This document shows positions 8,560 through 17,210 of a stretch of 64,000 bases of DNA, piece after piece. The position numbers were made by a program, and so were the translations under genes. Every line of letters begins with the position of its first letter. Position 1 is the first letter of the stretch. The stretch lies in NCBI GenBank assembly GCA_026415035.1, contig JAOAHX010000001.1, positions 124,001 through 188,000 on the forward strand, in the 5' to 3' direction. A model generated the notes under the pieces. That model had not been told where the DNA came from. It saw only the letters and a list, made by a program, of their open reading frames with translations, and searched no databases. Source of the DNA: Thermodesulfobacteriota bacterium. GTDB taxonomy: Bacteria > Desulfobacterota > BSN033 > UBA1163.

Positions 8560-9339
8560 CTACCTCAAGATCTCCTTGCCCATCATCAATTTTCGCAACC
8601 CTTCCGCGCCCTTCTCGCAAAAGACGACCAGGAGCAGAATGATCAGGATGGCGGACATCGCCTCCTGATACTTCATCAATCGGATCGACGTAACCAGGTT
8701 ATATCCGATCCCCCCTGCTCCCACCACGCCCAGCAAGATGGACATCCGGATATTGACCTCGAATCGATACAGGGTATTGGCGATCATGGAGGGCAGGACC
8801 TGAGGGAGGACCGCAAAGTGAATGATCTGGGCCTTGCTGGCTCCGATGGCCTCGAGAGATTCCACCGGCTTTGGATCGACCTCTTCGATCGCATCGGCGA
8901 AGAGCTTTCCGAGCATCCCGATGCTGCTGGCCGCAAGGGCCATCACCCCCGGGAAGGCCCCGAGACCCACGATGGCCACGAAGAAGAGCATCACGATGAG
9001 GTCGGGCAAGGCCCTCTCCGCCGAAAGGAGGGCCCGGGTCAGATCGCGCAGTCCCTTCAAGGAGTGCATGTTCCGGGAGGCCAGGATGCCGATGACAAAA
9101 GAGAGGGTCGCCCCAAAGACCGTCCCCACGAAGGCCACCTGCAGCGTCTCCACGGCCGAGGGGAGAAGGCTGGGGATCTTCCCCCAGTCCGGAGGAAACA
9201 TATGTCGGATCAGCTCGACTCCCCTGGGGATCCCTTTCACGAGAAGGAGGGGATCGACCCGACAGATCACCATCCCAACCATGACGAGGGGCGCAAGGAG
9301 GCTGACCGGCAGAAGGTACTTTGAAAGTTGTTTGATCAT
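8560..9339 (-). CDS. phnE: Phosphonate ABC transporter permease PhnE (first copy)
   Basis: 259 residues with an N-terminal membrane helix (LLPVSLLAPLVMVGMV) and the EAA loop around ESLEAIGASKAQIIHFAVLP. The two adjacent phnE genes share the IANTLYRF-x-VNIR motif and are clearly paralogous, so the transporter is likely a heterodimer. The ATG at 9339 follows AAGGTG by eight bases and is 16 bp after phnC; a longer frame to 9447 overlaps phnC and is not used. Confidence 0.88.
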   Translation of the reverse strand: MIKQLSKYLLPVSLLAPLVMVGMVICRVDPLLLVKGIPRGVELIRHMFPPDWGKIPSLLPSAVETLQVAFVGTVFGATLSFVIGILASRNMHSLKGLRDLTRALLSAERALPDLIVMLFFVAIVGLGAFPGVMALAASSIGMLGKLFADAIEEVDPKPVESLEAIGASKAQIIHFAVLPQVLPSMIANTLYRFEVNIRMSILLGVVGAGGIGYNLVTSIRLMKYQEAMSAILIILLLVVFCEKGAEGLRKLMMGKEILR

Positions 9340-9355
9340 CTCCTCTGCACCTTCT

Positions 9356-10129
9356 CTAATCGGATCCTTGAGGGGACATGAGGGAGGAGCCTTTCGCCCC
9401 GTAAATGTAATCGAGCATCGAATCCGGGAGATCGGGGGGGCCATCATAGACGACGAGGCCGTCCCGGATCCCGATGACCCGGGTGCAATATTTCGTCACC
9501 AGTTTGGGGGCGTGAAAGACCCCGATGATGGCCATCTGGCTGGTCAGGGGCTTAAGAAGGTCCAGGATCAGTTCGGTGTTTTTTGGATCGAGATTCGAAA
9601 CCGGTTCGTCCGCCAGGAGGAGGTTGGGGTTCTGGAAGATGGCACGGGCGATGGCGGCCCGTTGCATCTCTCCTCCGCTCAGGGTCTCTGCCCGCCGGCC
9701 CGCCAGAGGGCGTATGCCCACCCGATCCAAGGCCTGAAGGGCCAGATCGACCTCCTCATCGGTGAACCCGTAAAAAAGGCTTCGCAGAGTGCTGATCCTC
9801 CCCAACCCGCCCGTCAGGACGTTCTCCAAAACCGTGAGCCTCTTGACCAGAATCGACCCCTGAAAAATCATCCCGATCTTTCGGCGGATGGCCCTCAGCT
9901 CCTTGCCTTTCTTCTTGTTGACCGTCTGGGGAACGCCATCCCCATTGAGGATCACCTCGCCGCGATCGGGTCGGGTCAACCCGTTGATACACCGCAGGAG
10001 GACGGTCTTCCCCACTCCGCTTTCTCCCAAGATCCCAACGAATTCCCCTTTCTTAACATCGAAGCTGATGTCTCGTAAAAGAAGTCTCCCGTCGGGAAGC
10101 TTCTTGGCGACATTTCTCAAGCTGAGCAT
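9356..10129 (-). CDS. phnC: Phosphonate ABC transporter ATP-binding protein PhnC
   Basis: 257 residues. Walker A is GESGVGKTV, the signature is LSGGEMQRAAIARAIF, Walker B is LLLADEPVSNLD and the switch His is in GVFHAPKL. It energises import by the two PhnE subunits with PhnD as binding protein. It starts 57 bp after phnD with GGAGG upstream. The order D-C-E-E matches phosphonate importers rather than phosphate Pst systems. Confidence 0.92.
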   Translation of the reverse strand: MLSLRNVAKKLPDGRLLLRDISFDVKKGEFVGILGESGVGKTVLLRCINGLTRPDRGEVILNGDGVPQTVNKKKGKELRAIRRKIGMIFQGSILVKRLTVLENVLTGGLGRISTLRSLFYGFTDEEVDLALQALDRVGIRPLAGRRAETLSGGEMQRAAIARAIFQNPNLLLADEPVSNLDPKNTELILDLLKPLTSQMAIIGVFHAPKLVTKYCTRVIGIRDGLVVYDGPPDLPDSMLDYIYGAKGSSLMSPQGSD

Positions 10130-10186
10130 AATCCGGGCCTCCTTTGAATCCCCGATCCATGGATTTTGCCACGAGGATGGGGCCAG

Positions 10187-11119
10187 TTAAATCTTCCCCA
10201 ATTTGATGGCGATCTCTCGAATATAGTCGTAATCCTTGTCGGTCACGGGGACGTAGCTCTTGTTCTTCTCCCACCGGCCTTCGAATTGCTTGAAGGCCTC
10301 GGGGGCTTTCTGGGGCATGTCGAGGAAGGCCTGCTGAATCTTCCGGACGAGGGACTCCTCCAGATCGCCCCTCACCGCCACAGGGGAACGCGGGATCGGA
10401 GAGGACTTCCATATGACCGGGACCTCCTCTTTAGTGACTAAACCCTTGTCGATCACCCGTTGGAGCCCTCCTTCCCAGGTGGCCCCGAGATCGACCTTCC
10501 TCGACTTCACGGCCAACACAGAGGCGTCGTGCCCGCCAGCGAAAATGATCTCCTTGAAATCCTTGTCCACCCGGATGCCCATGGCCTCCAACCCTCCCCT
10601 CGGGATGAGATGTCCCGAGGTGGAGGCCGGATCAACGAAGGAGACCGTCAGCTGCTTCGAGCGGGCTTTGACATCCTCCATCGTCTTCAGTCCGCTGTCT
10701 TTGTGGGTGATGAAGATGCTATGATAAGTGGCCAGCTTTCCATCTCCCTCGCTTCCGCCGATGATGGCCCTGGCATTGGCTCGCTTGGCTGCCAGGACGT
10801 AGGAGAAGGGACCAAAATAGGCCACCTCGATCTTCTTGGCCCGCATCGCCTCCACCACCGCCGTGTAATCGGTGGCCTTGAATTCCTCGATCTTCATTCC
10901 CAGTTCCTTCTCGAGATACTGTTTGGCCGGTGCAAAGGCTTTGATCATCTCTTCGATGTCCTCGGCGGGAATTAAAGCCAACCTCAGGACCTTAGGGCTG
11001 GTCTGCGCCCCCGTTTCGCTCCCAAAGAGCAACCCGAATAAGAGGGCGAGGACCGAAAGCCACCCTCCAAACCCCATCCTGCCTCCGATCTTGTTTCGCA
11101 AGCTCCTTCGTGGACCCAT
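10187..11119 (-). CDS. phnD: Phosphonate-binding periplasmic protein PhnD
   Basis: 310 residues: a signal peptide (basic MGPRRSLRNKIGG, then hydrophobic LSVLALLFGLLFG, cleavage near TGAQT) followed by a PhnD-type solute-binding domain. YFGPFSYVLAA, the serine/threonine-rich FVDPASTSGHLIP and AVKSRKVDLGATWEGG are the ligand-pocket segments expected for phosphonate binding. The ATG at 11119 has AAGGAGG upstream; an upstream ATG at 11185 lies inside the predicted Pho box and is rejected. It is the first gene of a 13-gene operon. Confidence 0.92.
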   Translation of the reverse strand: MGPRRSLRNKIGGRMGFGGWLSVLALLFGLLFGSETGAQTSPKVLRLALIPAEDIEEMIKAFAPAKQYLEKELGMKIEEFKATDYTAVVEAMRAKKIEVAYFGPFSYVLAAKRANARAIIGGSEGDGKLATYHSIFITHKDSGLKTMEDVKARSKQLTVSFVDPASTSGHLIPRGGLEAMGIRVDKDFKEIIFAGGHDASVLAVKSRKVDLGATWEGGLQRVIDKGLVTKEEVPVIWKSSPIPRSPVAVRGDLEESLVRKIQQAFLDMPQKAPEAFKQFEGRWEKNKSYVPVTDKDYDYIREIAIKLGKI

Positions 11120-11171
11120 GGGACCCTCCTTCGAAATAATTTTGGATTTTACACTTACCTTAAAGGATGAA

Positions 11172-11211
11172 TATGCCATTCTCATGACATCTCAATGGAA
11201 TTTTCGTGACG
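11172..11211 (-). promoter_or_regulatory. Putative Pho box of the phn operon
   Basis: Read on the minus strand, four heptamers are spaced exactly 11 bp apart: CGTCACG, TTCCATT, TGTCATG and TGGCATA. This matches the layout of PhoB boxes (7-bp repeat plus 4-bp spacer), and TGTCATG is close to the enterobacterial repeat. A TTTAAG or TAAAAT hexamer follows downstream as a possible -10, before the phnD Shine-Dalgarno sequence. Confidence 0.6.
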
Positions 11212-11248
11212 CTCCCTTTTCCTTCGAAGGCGGTGTTTGAAACAGAAA

Positions 11249-11277
11249 TTTAACGCCTCCTTAACGATCAGGTAACA
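11249..11277 (+). promoter_or_regulatory. Putative Pho box of the glycan operon
   Basis: Three heptamers in 11-bp register on the plus strand: TTTAACG, CTTAACG and GGTAACA. A GTATGA hexamer follows at about 11286-11291 as a possible -10. It points away from the phn operon, so the two divergent operons seem to have separate boxes. Confidence 0.55.
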
Positions 11278-11332
11278 ATCTTCGAGTATGAGGAAAAAAG
11301 ACGACGAAAGAATCCTTGGGAGAGGAAGGGCG

Positions 11333-12289
11333 GTGGCAAGAAAGAAAATCCTTCTCATCGGAGGCTCGCTCAACCAGACCACCATGATGCACCAGATCGC
11401 CCAACACCTCCACGAGTACGATTGCTTTTTCACTCCTTTCTATGCCGATGGGCTCGTCGGATATGCCGCGAAGAAGGGGTGGGCCGACTTCTCCGTCCTC
11501 GGAGGGCCGATGCGTCGGATGACCCTGGAATACCTCCGAAGACAGGACCTGCCGATAGATGAGGGTGGAAGAGCCAACTCCTATGATCTGGTCCTCACCG
11601 GATCCGACCTGATCATCCAAAAGAATATCCGGGGCAAAAAGATCATTCTGATTCAGGAGGGGATGACCGATCCCGAAAACCTCTTCTACTACCTGGTCAA
11701 ATGGTTCAGACTGCCTCGTTATCTGGCAAGCACCGCAGCCCATGGGTTGTCCCATCAGTATGAACGATTCTGCGTGGCCTCCGAAGGATATCGGGACCTC
11801 TTCATCCGGAAAGGGGTCTCGCCGGAGAAGATCGTGGTCACGGGCATCCCCAATTTCGATAACGCAGCTCAATACCTGAACAACCCCTTTCCTTACCGGC
11901 ATTACGTTCTGGTCGCCACCTCCGATGCCCGGGAGACCTTTAAATATGACAATCGTAAAAGGTTCATCCGCCGGGCCCTCGAAATCGCCGACGGCAGGCA
12001 GTTGATCTTCAAGCTGCACCCGAACGAGAAGGTGGAAAGGGCCACCCGGGAGATCCTGAAGCTGGCCCCGAGGGCCCTGATCTTCGCAAGGGGCAACACC
12101 AATCATATGATCGCCAATTGTGACGTTTTGGTGACGCAATACTCTTCGGTGGTCTACATCGGCCTGGCTCTTGGAAAAGAGGTCCATTCCTATTTCGATC
12201 TCTCCCTGCTCAAACGGTTGATGCCCATCCAAAACGGAGGGGCCTCGGCCAAGAATATCGCGGAGGTGTGCAAAACCTATCTCCAGTGA
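11333..12289 (+). CDS. GT-B fold glycosyl/glycerophosphate-transferase-like protein, first gene of the glycan operon
   Basis: 318 residues resembling the CDP-glycerol glycerophosphotransferase / UDP-GlcNAc 2-epimerase type of GT-B fold: a first Rossmann half (KKILLIGGSLNQTTMM), VTGIPNFDN in the middle and a second half with IFKLHPNEK and the nucleotide-site VLVTQYSSVVYIGLALGK. It would transfer the activated sugar acid made by the genes downstream; this is inference. The ATG at 11288 overlaps the predicted -10 and lacks a ribosome site. The GTG at 11333, after AGGAAGG, is taken as start and fits the beginning of the conserved fold. Confidence 0.7.
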   Translation: MARKKILLIGGSLNQTTMMHQIAQHLHEYDCFFTPFYADGLVGYAAKKGWADFSVLGGPMRRMTLEYLRRQDLPIDEGGRANSYDLVLTGSDLIIQKNIRGKKIILIQEGMTDPENLFYYLVKWFRLPRYLASTAAHGLSHQYERFCVASEGYRDLFIRKGVSPEKIVVTGIPNFDNAAQYLNNPFPYRHYVLVATSDARETFKYDNRKRFIRRALEIADGRQLIFKLHPNEKVERATREILKLAPRALIFARGNTNHMIANCDVLVTQYSSVVYIGLALGKEVHSYFDLSLLKRLMPIQNGGASAKNIAEVCKTYLQ

Positions 12290-12306
12290 CCGGAAGGTGA
12301 CTTTCA

Positions 12307-13161
12307 ATGAATTTGGTCGTCGTGATCCAAACGCGCTCTGGCTCGACCCGGTTCCCGGGAAAGGTGCTGCTCCCCCTGCTCGGAAAACCCCTCTTCGTCC
12401 GGATGGTGGAGCGGGTCCGACAATCGACCCTGAGCCCCCGGGTCGTGGTCGCCACGACCTGGCTTCCTGAGGACGATGTCATCTCACGGATCTGCGAACA
12501 GGAAGGGCTTGAATGCTTCCGAGGCCATCCCACCGACCTCTTGGACCGCCACTATCAGGTTGCCCTCGAACTTCAGGCCGACGCCGTGGCCAAGATCCCT
12601 TCCGATTGCCCCCTGATCGACCCGGCCGTCATCGATCGGGTCCTGAACTTCTATATCGGCCATGAAGGATCCTTCGACTATGTGAGCAATCTCCACCCTC
12701 CGAGTTACCCGGATGGAAACGACGTCGAGGTCATGTCCTTCAATGCCCTTGAGACCGCTTGGAGAGAGGCCGAGAGGGATTTCGAGCGGGAACACACGAC
12801 CCCCTTTCTGTGGGACCAACCCGAACGGTTCCGGATCGGAAACATCTTCTGGGAGACCGAACTCGATTACTCGGCCACCCACCGCTGGACGATCGACTAT
12901 GAAGAGGACTATCTTCTGATCCGGGAGATCTTCGAAACCCTCTACCCTAAAAATCCAAAATTCAGCCTCTATGAAATTCTCGAGCTTCTGGATCGGCAAC
13001 CCCAATTACGCTCCCTCAATCGCCAATATCACGGGGAGACGTGGATGAGGCGCCATCTTGGAAGTCTCAGGACCCTCTCTACCGGTTCAAGCCGGGAGAC
13101 GGGAAAGGCGCCTTTAAATTCATCCCCCTTGCCCTGGAAAGGGACAGAGAGGAGTCCTTGA
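12307..13161 (+). CDS. SpsF-type cytidylyltransferase (CMP-sugar acid activation)
   Basis: 284 residues with the CMP-Kdo/CMP-NeuAc synthetase-like fold. The N-terminal IQTRSGSTRFPGKVLLPLLGKP is the nucleotide-binding loop of the SpsF family; IPSDCPLIDP holds the metal-binding Asp, and HRWTIDYEEDY is the family C-terminal motif. With a NeuB-like synthase in the same operon, activation of a 2-keto-3-deoxy sugar acid with CTP is the simplest reading. It begins 17 bp after the transferase. The C-terminal 35 residues are low-complexity and may be dispensable. Confidence 0.82.
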   Translation: MNLVVVIQTRSGSTRFPGKVLLPLLGKPLFVRMVERVRQSTLSPRVVVATTWLPEDDVISRICEQEGLECFRGHPTDLLDRHYQVALELQADAVAKIPSDCPLIDPAVIDRVLNFYIGHEGSFDYVSNLHPPSYPDGNDVEVMSFNALETAWREAERDFEREHTTPFLWDQPERFRIGNIFWETELDYSATHRWTIDYEEDYLLIREIFETLYPKNPKFSLYEILELLDRQPQLRSLNRQYHGETWMRRHLGSLRTLSTGSSRETGKAPLNSSPLPWKGTERSP

Positions 13162-13164
13162 TCG

Positions 13165-14028
13165 GTGGAAGCATCGTTGTTTCCTTCCCCTCCCTCTTCA
13201 AGAAAAGCCCTCCTCACCGAGGAGGAGATCCGATCGCTTCGGGAACGGTCCTACCAGGTGAGACGATATGTCCTGGAGATGGCGACAAGGGGCGGCTGTT
13301 TTGTCGGGGCCGCCTTCTCCTGCGTGGACCTCTTGGTCTACCTCTATTCACGATTCTTGAGGATTTCAAAGGAGCTTCTGGACGATCCAAACCGGGACTA
13401 CTTCTTCTTGTCGAAAGGTCATGCCGTGGCCGCTCTCTATGGGGTCCTTGCGGTGGTCGGCCTGATGGATCCCCGACGTCTCGGGAATCATCTGAAACCC
13501 CATGACGTGATCTATTGGCACCCCAACCGGGCCGTTGCCGGGATCGAATTCCATTCAGGCTCGTTGGGCCACCTCCTGCCGGTCGGCGTGGGTGTGGCCA
13601 TCGATTGCAAATTGAGGCGTCAGAAGAACCGGGTCGTCGTGCTCCTGGGCGACGGAGAGTTGAACGAGGGGTCCAATTGGGAGGCCTGCCTGATTGCCCA
13701 AGCCTACCGGCTCGACAACCTGATCTTGGTGGTGGACCGAAACGGATTCCAGGCCAACGCCCGAACCGAAGCGTTGATCCCTCTGGACCCCCTCGAGAAA
13801 AAGTTCCAGGCCTTCGGGCTTTCAGAGACGACCATCGATGGTCACAACTTCGTCGAAATGGAGAGGGTCTTTGCCGAAATCCCCTTCGACCCGGGGATGC
13901 CCAATGTGGTGATTGCTGAAACGGTCCGGGGCAAGGGAGTCCTCCGTCTGGAAGAGAGAGTCGATCGATGGTTCTGCCAATTCACCCCCGAAGAGGCGGA
14001 GGGATTTCTCGAGGAGCTCGAACGATGA
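13165..14028 (+). CDS. Transketolase N-terminal half (thiamine diphosphate domain)
   Basis: 287 residues corresponding to the TPP-binding part of transketolase. The motif GDGELNEGSNWEA with RNGFQANAR is the metal/TPP site, and KGHAVAALYG holds the conserved catalytic His. The start is GTG, 3 bp after the previous stop. The other half is the next gene, with a 4-bp overlap. Split transketolases of this kind occur in nucleotide-sugar clusters and could transfer a two-carbon unit to extend a sugar; the true substrate is unknown. Confidence 0.87.
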   Translation: MEASLFPSPPSSRKALLTEEEIRSLRERSYQVRRYVLEMATRGGCFVGAAFSCVDLLVYLYSRFLRISKELLDDPNRDYFFLSKGHAVAALYGVLAVVGLMDPRRLGNHLKPHDVIYWHPNRAVAGIEFHSGSLGHLLPVGVGVAIDCKLRRQKNRVVVLLGDGELNEGSNWEACLIAQAYRLDNLILVVDRNGFQANARTEALIPLDPLEKKFQAFGLSETTIDGHNFVEMERVFAEIPFDPGMPNVVIAETVRGKGVLRLEERVDRWFCQFTPEEAEGFLEELER

Positions 14029-14927
14029 ACTACGAGGCCTTCCTGACGGAATGGACCCTTACCGACGAACGCTTCGTGGTGCTGACGGCTGAGAACCGGG
14101 CCGCCATCCGGGGCCTTCCGAAGAGGCTCGGGAGCCGTTTCATCGATACCGGCATCACCGAACAGGCCCTGGTCGGCGTGGCCGCAGGCCTTGCCCTCCG
14201 AGGCAGGATTCCCATCGCCCATGGATTGGCCTCCTTTTTGACGCTCCGGGCCTATGAATTCATCCGGACCGATGTCGGATTGGCCAACTTACCGGTAAAA
14301 CTCGTGGGGGGTATCCCGGGCTTTCTTTCCGAGGCCAACGGTCCGACCCATCAAGCCCTGGAAGATGTCGGCCTCATGCGCACGATCCCCAACCTGATCG
14401 TCTTCTGCCCGGGCGACGAAGAGGACATGCGGCTCGGGCTTCAGGTGCTCCTCTTCCATCCGTCTCCCTGCTATGTCCGATTCAACCCCAATCGCCCAGT
14501 CCTCGACCACACCCCCTTCGAGCTTGGAAAGGCGGAGGTCATCGCAGAGGGGTCCGAGGTCACCCTCTTCGTCTATGGCATGCTCTTAGAACAGGCTTTG
14601 CAGGCCAAAGAGCTCCTCGAAGCCCAAGGGAGGTCGGTCGGGTTGGTCAATGTGAGAACCGTCAAACCCCTCGACGAGGAAACCTTCCTGAGGATCGCCC
14701 GAGACACTGCCATGATCGTCACCCTGGAGGACCATTTCTTGACCGGGGGGCTCTTCTCGGCCCTCTCCGAACTTTTGGCGAAACACGGCCGATCCTGCCG
14801 GTTGCTGCCCCTGGCCCTGGAGGAGAGATGGTTTCAACCCTGCCTGCTTCCCGATCTTCTCTATCAGGAGGGGTTTGCAGCCGAACAGATCGCCCAGAAA
14901 ATCCTCCGTGCCTTAAGGAGCGCTTAA
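14025..14927 (+). CDS. Transketolase C-terminal half (pyrimidine-binding and C-terminal domains)
   Basis: 300 residues. FIDTGITEQALVGVAAGLAL contains the conserved Glu that activates thiamine diphosphate, GPTHQALEDVGLMRTIPN is the usual transketolase/DXS segment, and the C-terminal domain has VYGMLLEQAL and VNVRTVKPLD. The ATG at 14025 forms an ATGA junction with the N-terminal half, consistent with a two-subunit enzyme. An ATG at 13968 lies in the upstream gene and is rejected. Confidence 0.87.
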   Translation: MNYEAFLTEWTLTDERFVVLTAENRAAIRGLPKRLGSRFIDTGITEQALVGVAAGLALRGRIPIAHGLASFLTLRAYEFIRTDVGLANLPVKLVGGIPGFLSEANGPTHQALEDVGLMRTIPNLIVFCPGDEEDMRLGLQVLLFHPSPCYVRFNPNRPVLDHTPFELGKAEVIAEGSEVTLFVYGMLLEQALQAKELLEAQGRSVGLVNVRTVKPLDEETFLRIARDTAMIVTLEDHFLTGGLFSALSELLAKHGRSCRLLPLALEERWFQPCLLPDLLYQEGFAAEQIAQKILRALRSA

Positions 14928-17156
14928 ATGCCCAACAAGATCGGACACAACCCCGATTACCCCGACATTCGAGAATCCGACCGACTCTATCAGCGTGCCC
15001 TCGGCCTCATCCCCGGAGGGACGCAAACCCTTGCCAAGGGCCCCACTCAGTACGTAAGGGGGGTGGCCCCCAAATACCTCATCCGGGGCCGAGGCTGCCA
15101 TGTCTGGGATGTGGACGGAAACGAATACATCGACCTCAACATGGGGATCGGCCCGATCTCTTTAGGCTATGCCTATGAGGCGGTCGATCGAAGCATCCAA
15201 AAACAGTTGGAGGACGGGATCACCTTCTCGTTGATGCATCCTCTCGAGGTGGAGGTGGCGGAACAGATCCGGAGCCTCATCCCCAATGCCGAATCGGTCC
15301 GGTTTGGCAAGACCGGGGCGGAGGTGACCAGTGCGGCCATCCGTCTGGCCAGGGCCTATACGGGCCGAGACAAGGTCCTCTGTTGCGGATATCACGGATG
15401 GCATGATTGGTATATCAGCGTGACCGATCGAAACAAGGGGGTCCCCCGGCCCGTTCAAGGGCTCACCTATACCTTCAACTACAACGAGATCCAAACGCTC
15501 GAGGAGGCCCTGGATGAGGAGATCGCCTGTGTGATCCTCGAACCGGTGATGTTCGATCCCCCCAAGGACCGATTCCTTCACCGGGTGGCCGAGCTCTGCA
15601 AGAGGAGGGGGGCCCTTCTCGTCTTCGATGAGATGTGGACCGGCTTTCGGTTGGCCCTGGGAGGCGCCCAGGAATATTTCGGGATCGTCCCTGACCTGGC
15701 CTGTTACTCAAAGGCAGTCGCCAACGGCATGCCCCTCTCGATCTTAACGGGAGCAAAGGAGATCATGAGGCTTCTGGAGAGGGAGGTCTTCTTCTATACC
15801 ACCTTCGGCGGAGAGGCCCTCTCCCTGGCGGCTGCCCGGGCGACCCTGATGGAGATGGTGGCCAAAAACGTCCCCGTGTTTCTCGCCCGTCAGGGAAGGA
15901 AGCTCAAAGAGGGGTATAATCAGTTGGCCCAGTCCCTCAAGATGGATTACACCCGTTGCATCGGATACGATTGCCGGACGTTGGTCATCTTCGATGCCTC
16001 GGCCGGAGATCCCCTGGAGATGAAATCCCTGGTGCAACAGGAGATGATCAAAAGGGGAATCCTTTGGTCGGGATTTCATAACGTCTCCTTCTCCCACACC
16101 GATGAAGACATCGATCAGATCCTTCTGGCCTATCAGGAGGTCCTCCCCATCCTGAAGGAAGCCGTATCCCGAGGACGGGTGAAGGACCTTCTCAGGGGAG
16201 AGGTGGTCGAGCCGGTATTTCGGAAGACCAGCCAGTTTCACACCAAACCGAAGATGAAACCCGACCCGACCCCAAATCCCCCCTCGGCCAATCCTCCAAC
16301 GACCTTCCACACGGCCGGGGGCGGAGAAGGGACCTTTGTTAATAGGGCCATCCCCCCTCTCTTCTCCTTGGAGGGAAAGGTGGCGCTCGTCACCGGAGGA
16401 ACCGGCCTCCTCGGAAGAGAGCACTGCAGGGCCCTTTCGGAATTTGGGGCCCACGTGATCGTTTGCGACCTCCACCAGGACCGGTGCGACGCCCTTGCCA
16501 GGACCCTTCCGACCCCGTCGATCGGCATTCGGACAGATGTCACCGACCCCGATGCCCTCCGGGCCCTCTTAGACCGGATCCTCCTCGAATTCGGTCGGAT
16601 CGATATCCTGGTCAACAACGCTGCGGTCAACGATGCCTTCGAATCGCCCCTCCTGACAGGTGAGGACTCCGCCTTTGAGAATTATCCCCTCTCGCTGTGG
16701 CGGAGGATGATGGAGGTCAATGTGACGGGAGTCTTCCTCTGTTCCCAGATCCTTGGGGCACAAATGGTGAAGCAAGGGAAGGGAAGCATCATCAATATCG
16801 CCTCCACCTACGGCATGGTGGGACCGGACCAATCGATCTACCGATCTCCCGAGGGGAAACAGACCTTCTTTAAATCCCCTGCCTATGCCGCAAGCAAGGG
16901 GGCCATCCTCGCCTTCACCCGTTACCTGGCAACCACCTGGGGTCGTACCGGCGTCAGGGTTAACGCCTTGACGCCCGGTGGGGTGGAAAACGGCCAGGAT
17001 AACTTCTTCATCCAACAATATACCCTCAGGACACCCTTGGGCCGGATGGCCAGGGTGGACGATCTCAAAGGGGCGATCATCTTCCTGGCCAGCGATGCCT
17101 CAGGTTATATGACCGGCGCCAATCTCGTCGTCGATGGAGGTTGGACAGCCTGGTAG
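14928..17156 (+). CDS. Fusion of a class III aminotransferase and a short-chain dehydrogenase
   Basis: 742 residues. Residues 1 to about 430 are a glutamate-1-semialdehyde-aminomutase-like PLP enzyme (GKTGAEVTSAAIRLAR, YHGWHDWY, LVFDEMWTGFR and the presumed Schiff-base Lys in YSKAVANGMP). A Pro/Lys-rich linker of about 45 residues follows. Residues from about 478 are an SDR (VALVTGGTGLLG nucleotide loop, VNNAA, INIAS Ser, YAASKGA Tyr-x3-Lys, and LVVDGGWTAW end). The pair could oxidise a hydroxyl and aminate the ketone, or the reverse, within one polypeptide. The gene starts immediately after the upstream stop. Confidence 0.88.
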   Translation: MPNKIGHNPDYPDIRESDRLYQRALGLIPGGTQTLAKGPTQYVRGVAPKYLIRGRGCHVWDVDGNEYIDLNMGIGPISLGYAYEAVDRSIQKQLEDGITFSLMHPLEVEVAEQIRSLIPNAESVRFGKTGAEVTSAAIRLARAYTGRDKVLCCGYHGWHDWYISVTDRNKGVPRPVQGLTYTFNYNEIQTLEEALDEEIACVILEPVMFDPPKDRFLHRVAELCKRRGALLVFDEMWTGFRLALGGAQEYFGIVPDLACYSKAVANGMPLSILTGAKEIMRLLEREVFFYTTFGGEALSLAAARATLMEMVAKNVPVFLARQGRKLKEGYNQLAQSLKMDYTRCIGYDCRTLVIFDASAGDPLEMKSLVQQEMIKRGILWSGFHNVSFSHTDEDIDQILLAYQEVLPILKEAVSRGRVKDLLRGEVVEPVFRKTSQFHTKPKMKPDPTPNPPSANPPTTFHTAGGGEGTFVNRAIPPLFSLEGKVALVTGGTGLLGREHCRALSEFGAHVIVCDLHQDRCDALARTLPTPSIGIRTDVTDPDALRALLDRILLEFGRIDILVNNAAVNDAFESPLLTGEDSAFENYPLSLWRRMMEVNVTGVFLCSQILGAQMVKQGKGSIINIASTYGMVGPDQSIYRSPEGKQTFFKSPAYAASKGAILAFTRYLATTWGRTGVRVNALTPGGVENGQDNFFIQQYTLRTPLGRMARVDDLKGAIIFLASDASGYMTGANLVVDGGWTAW

Positions 17157-17210
17157 GGAGGTCGAGCCCGTCCCCTTTGTGACGAAAAAGGCAAAGGAGG
17201 TTATTTCGAG

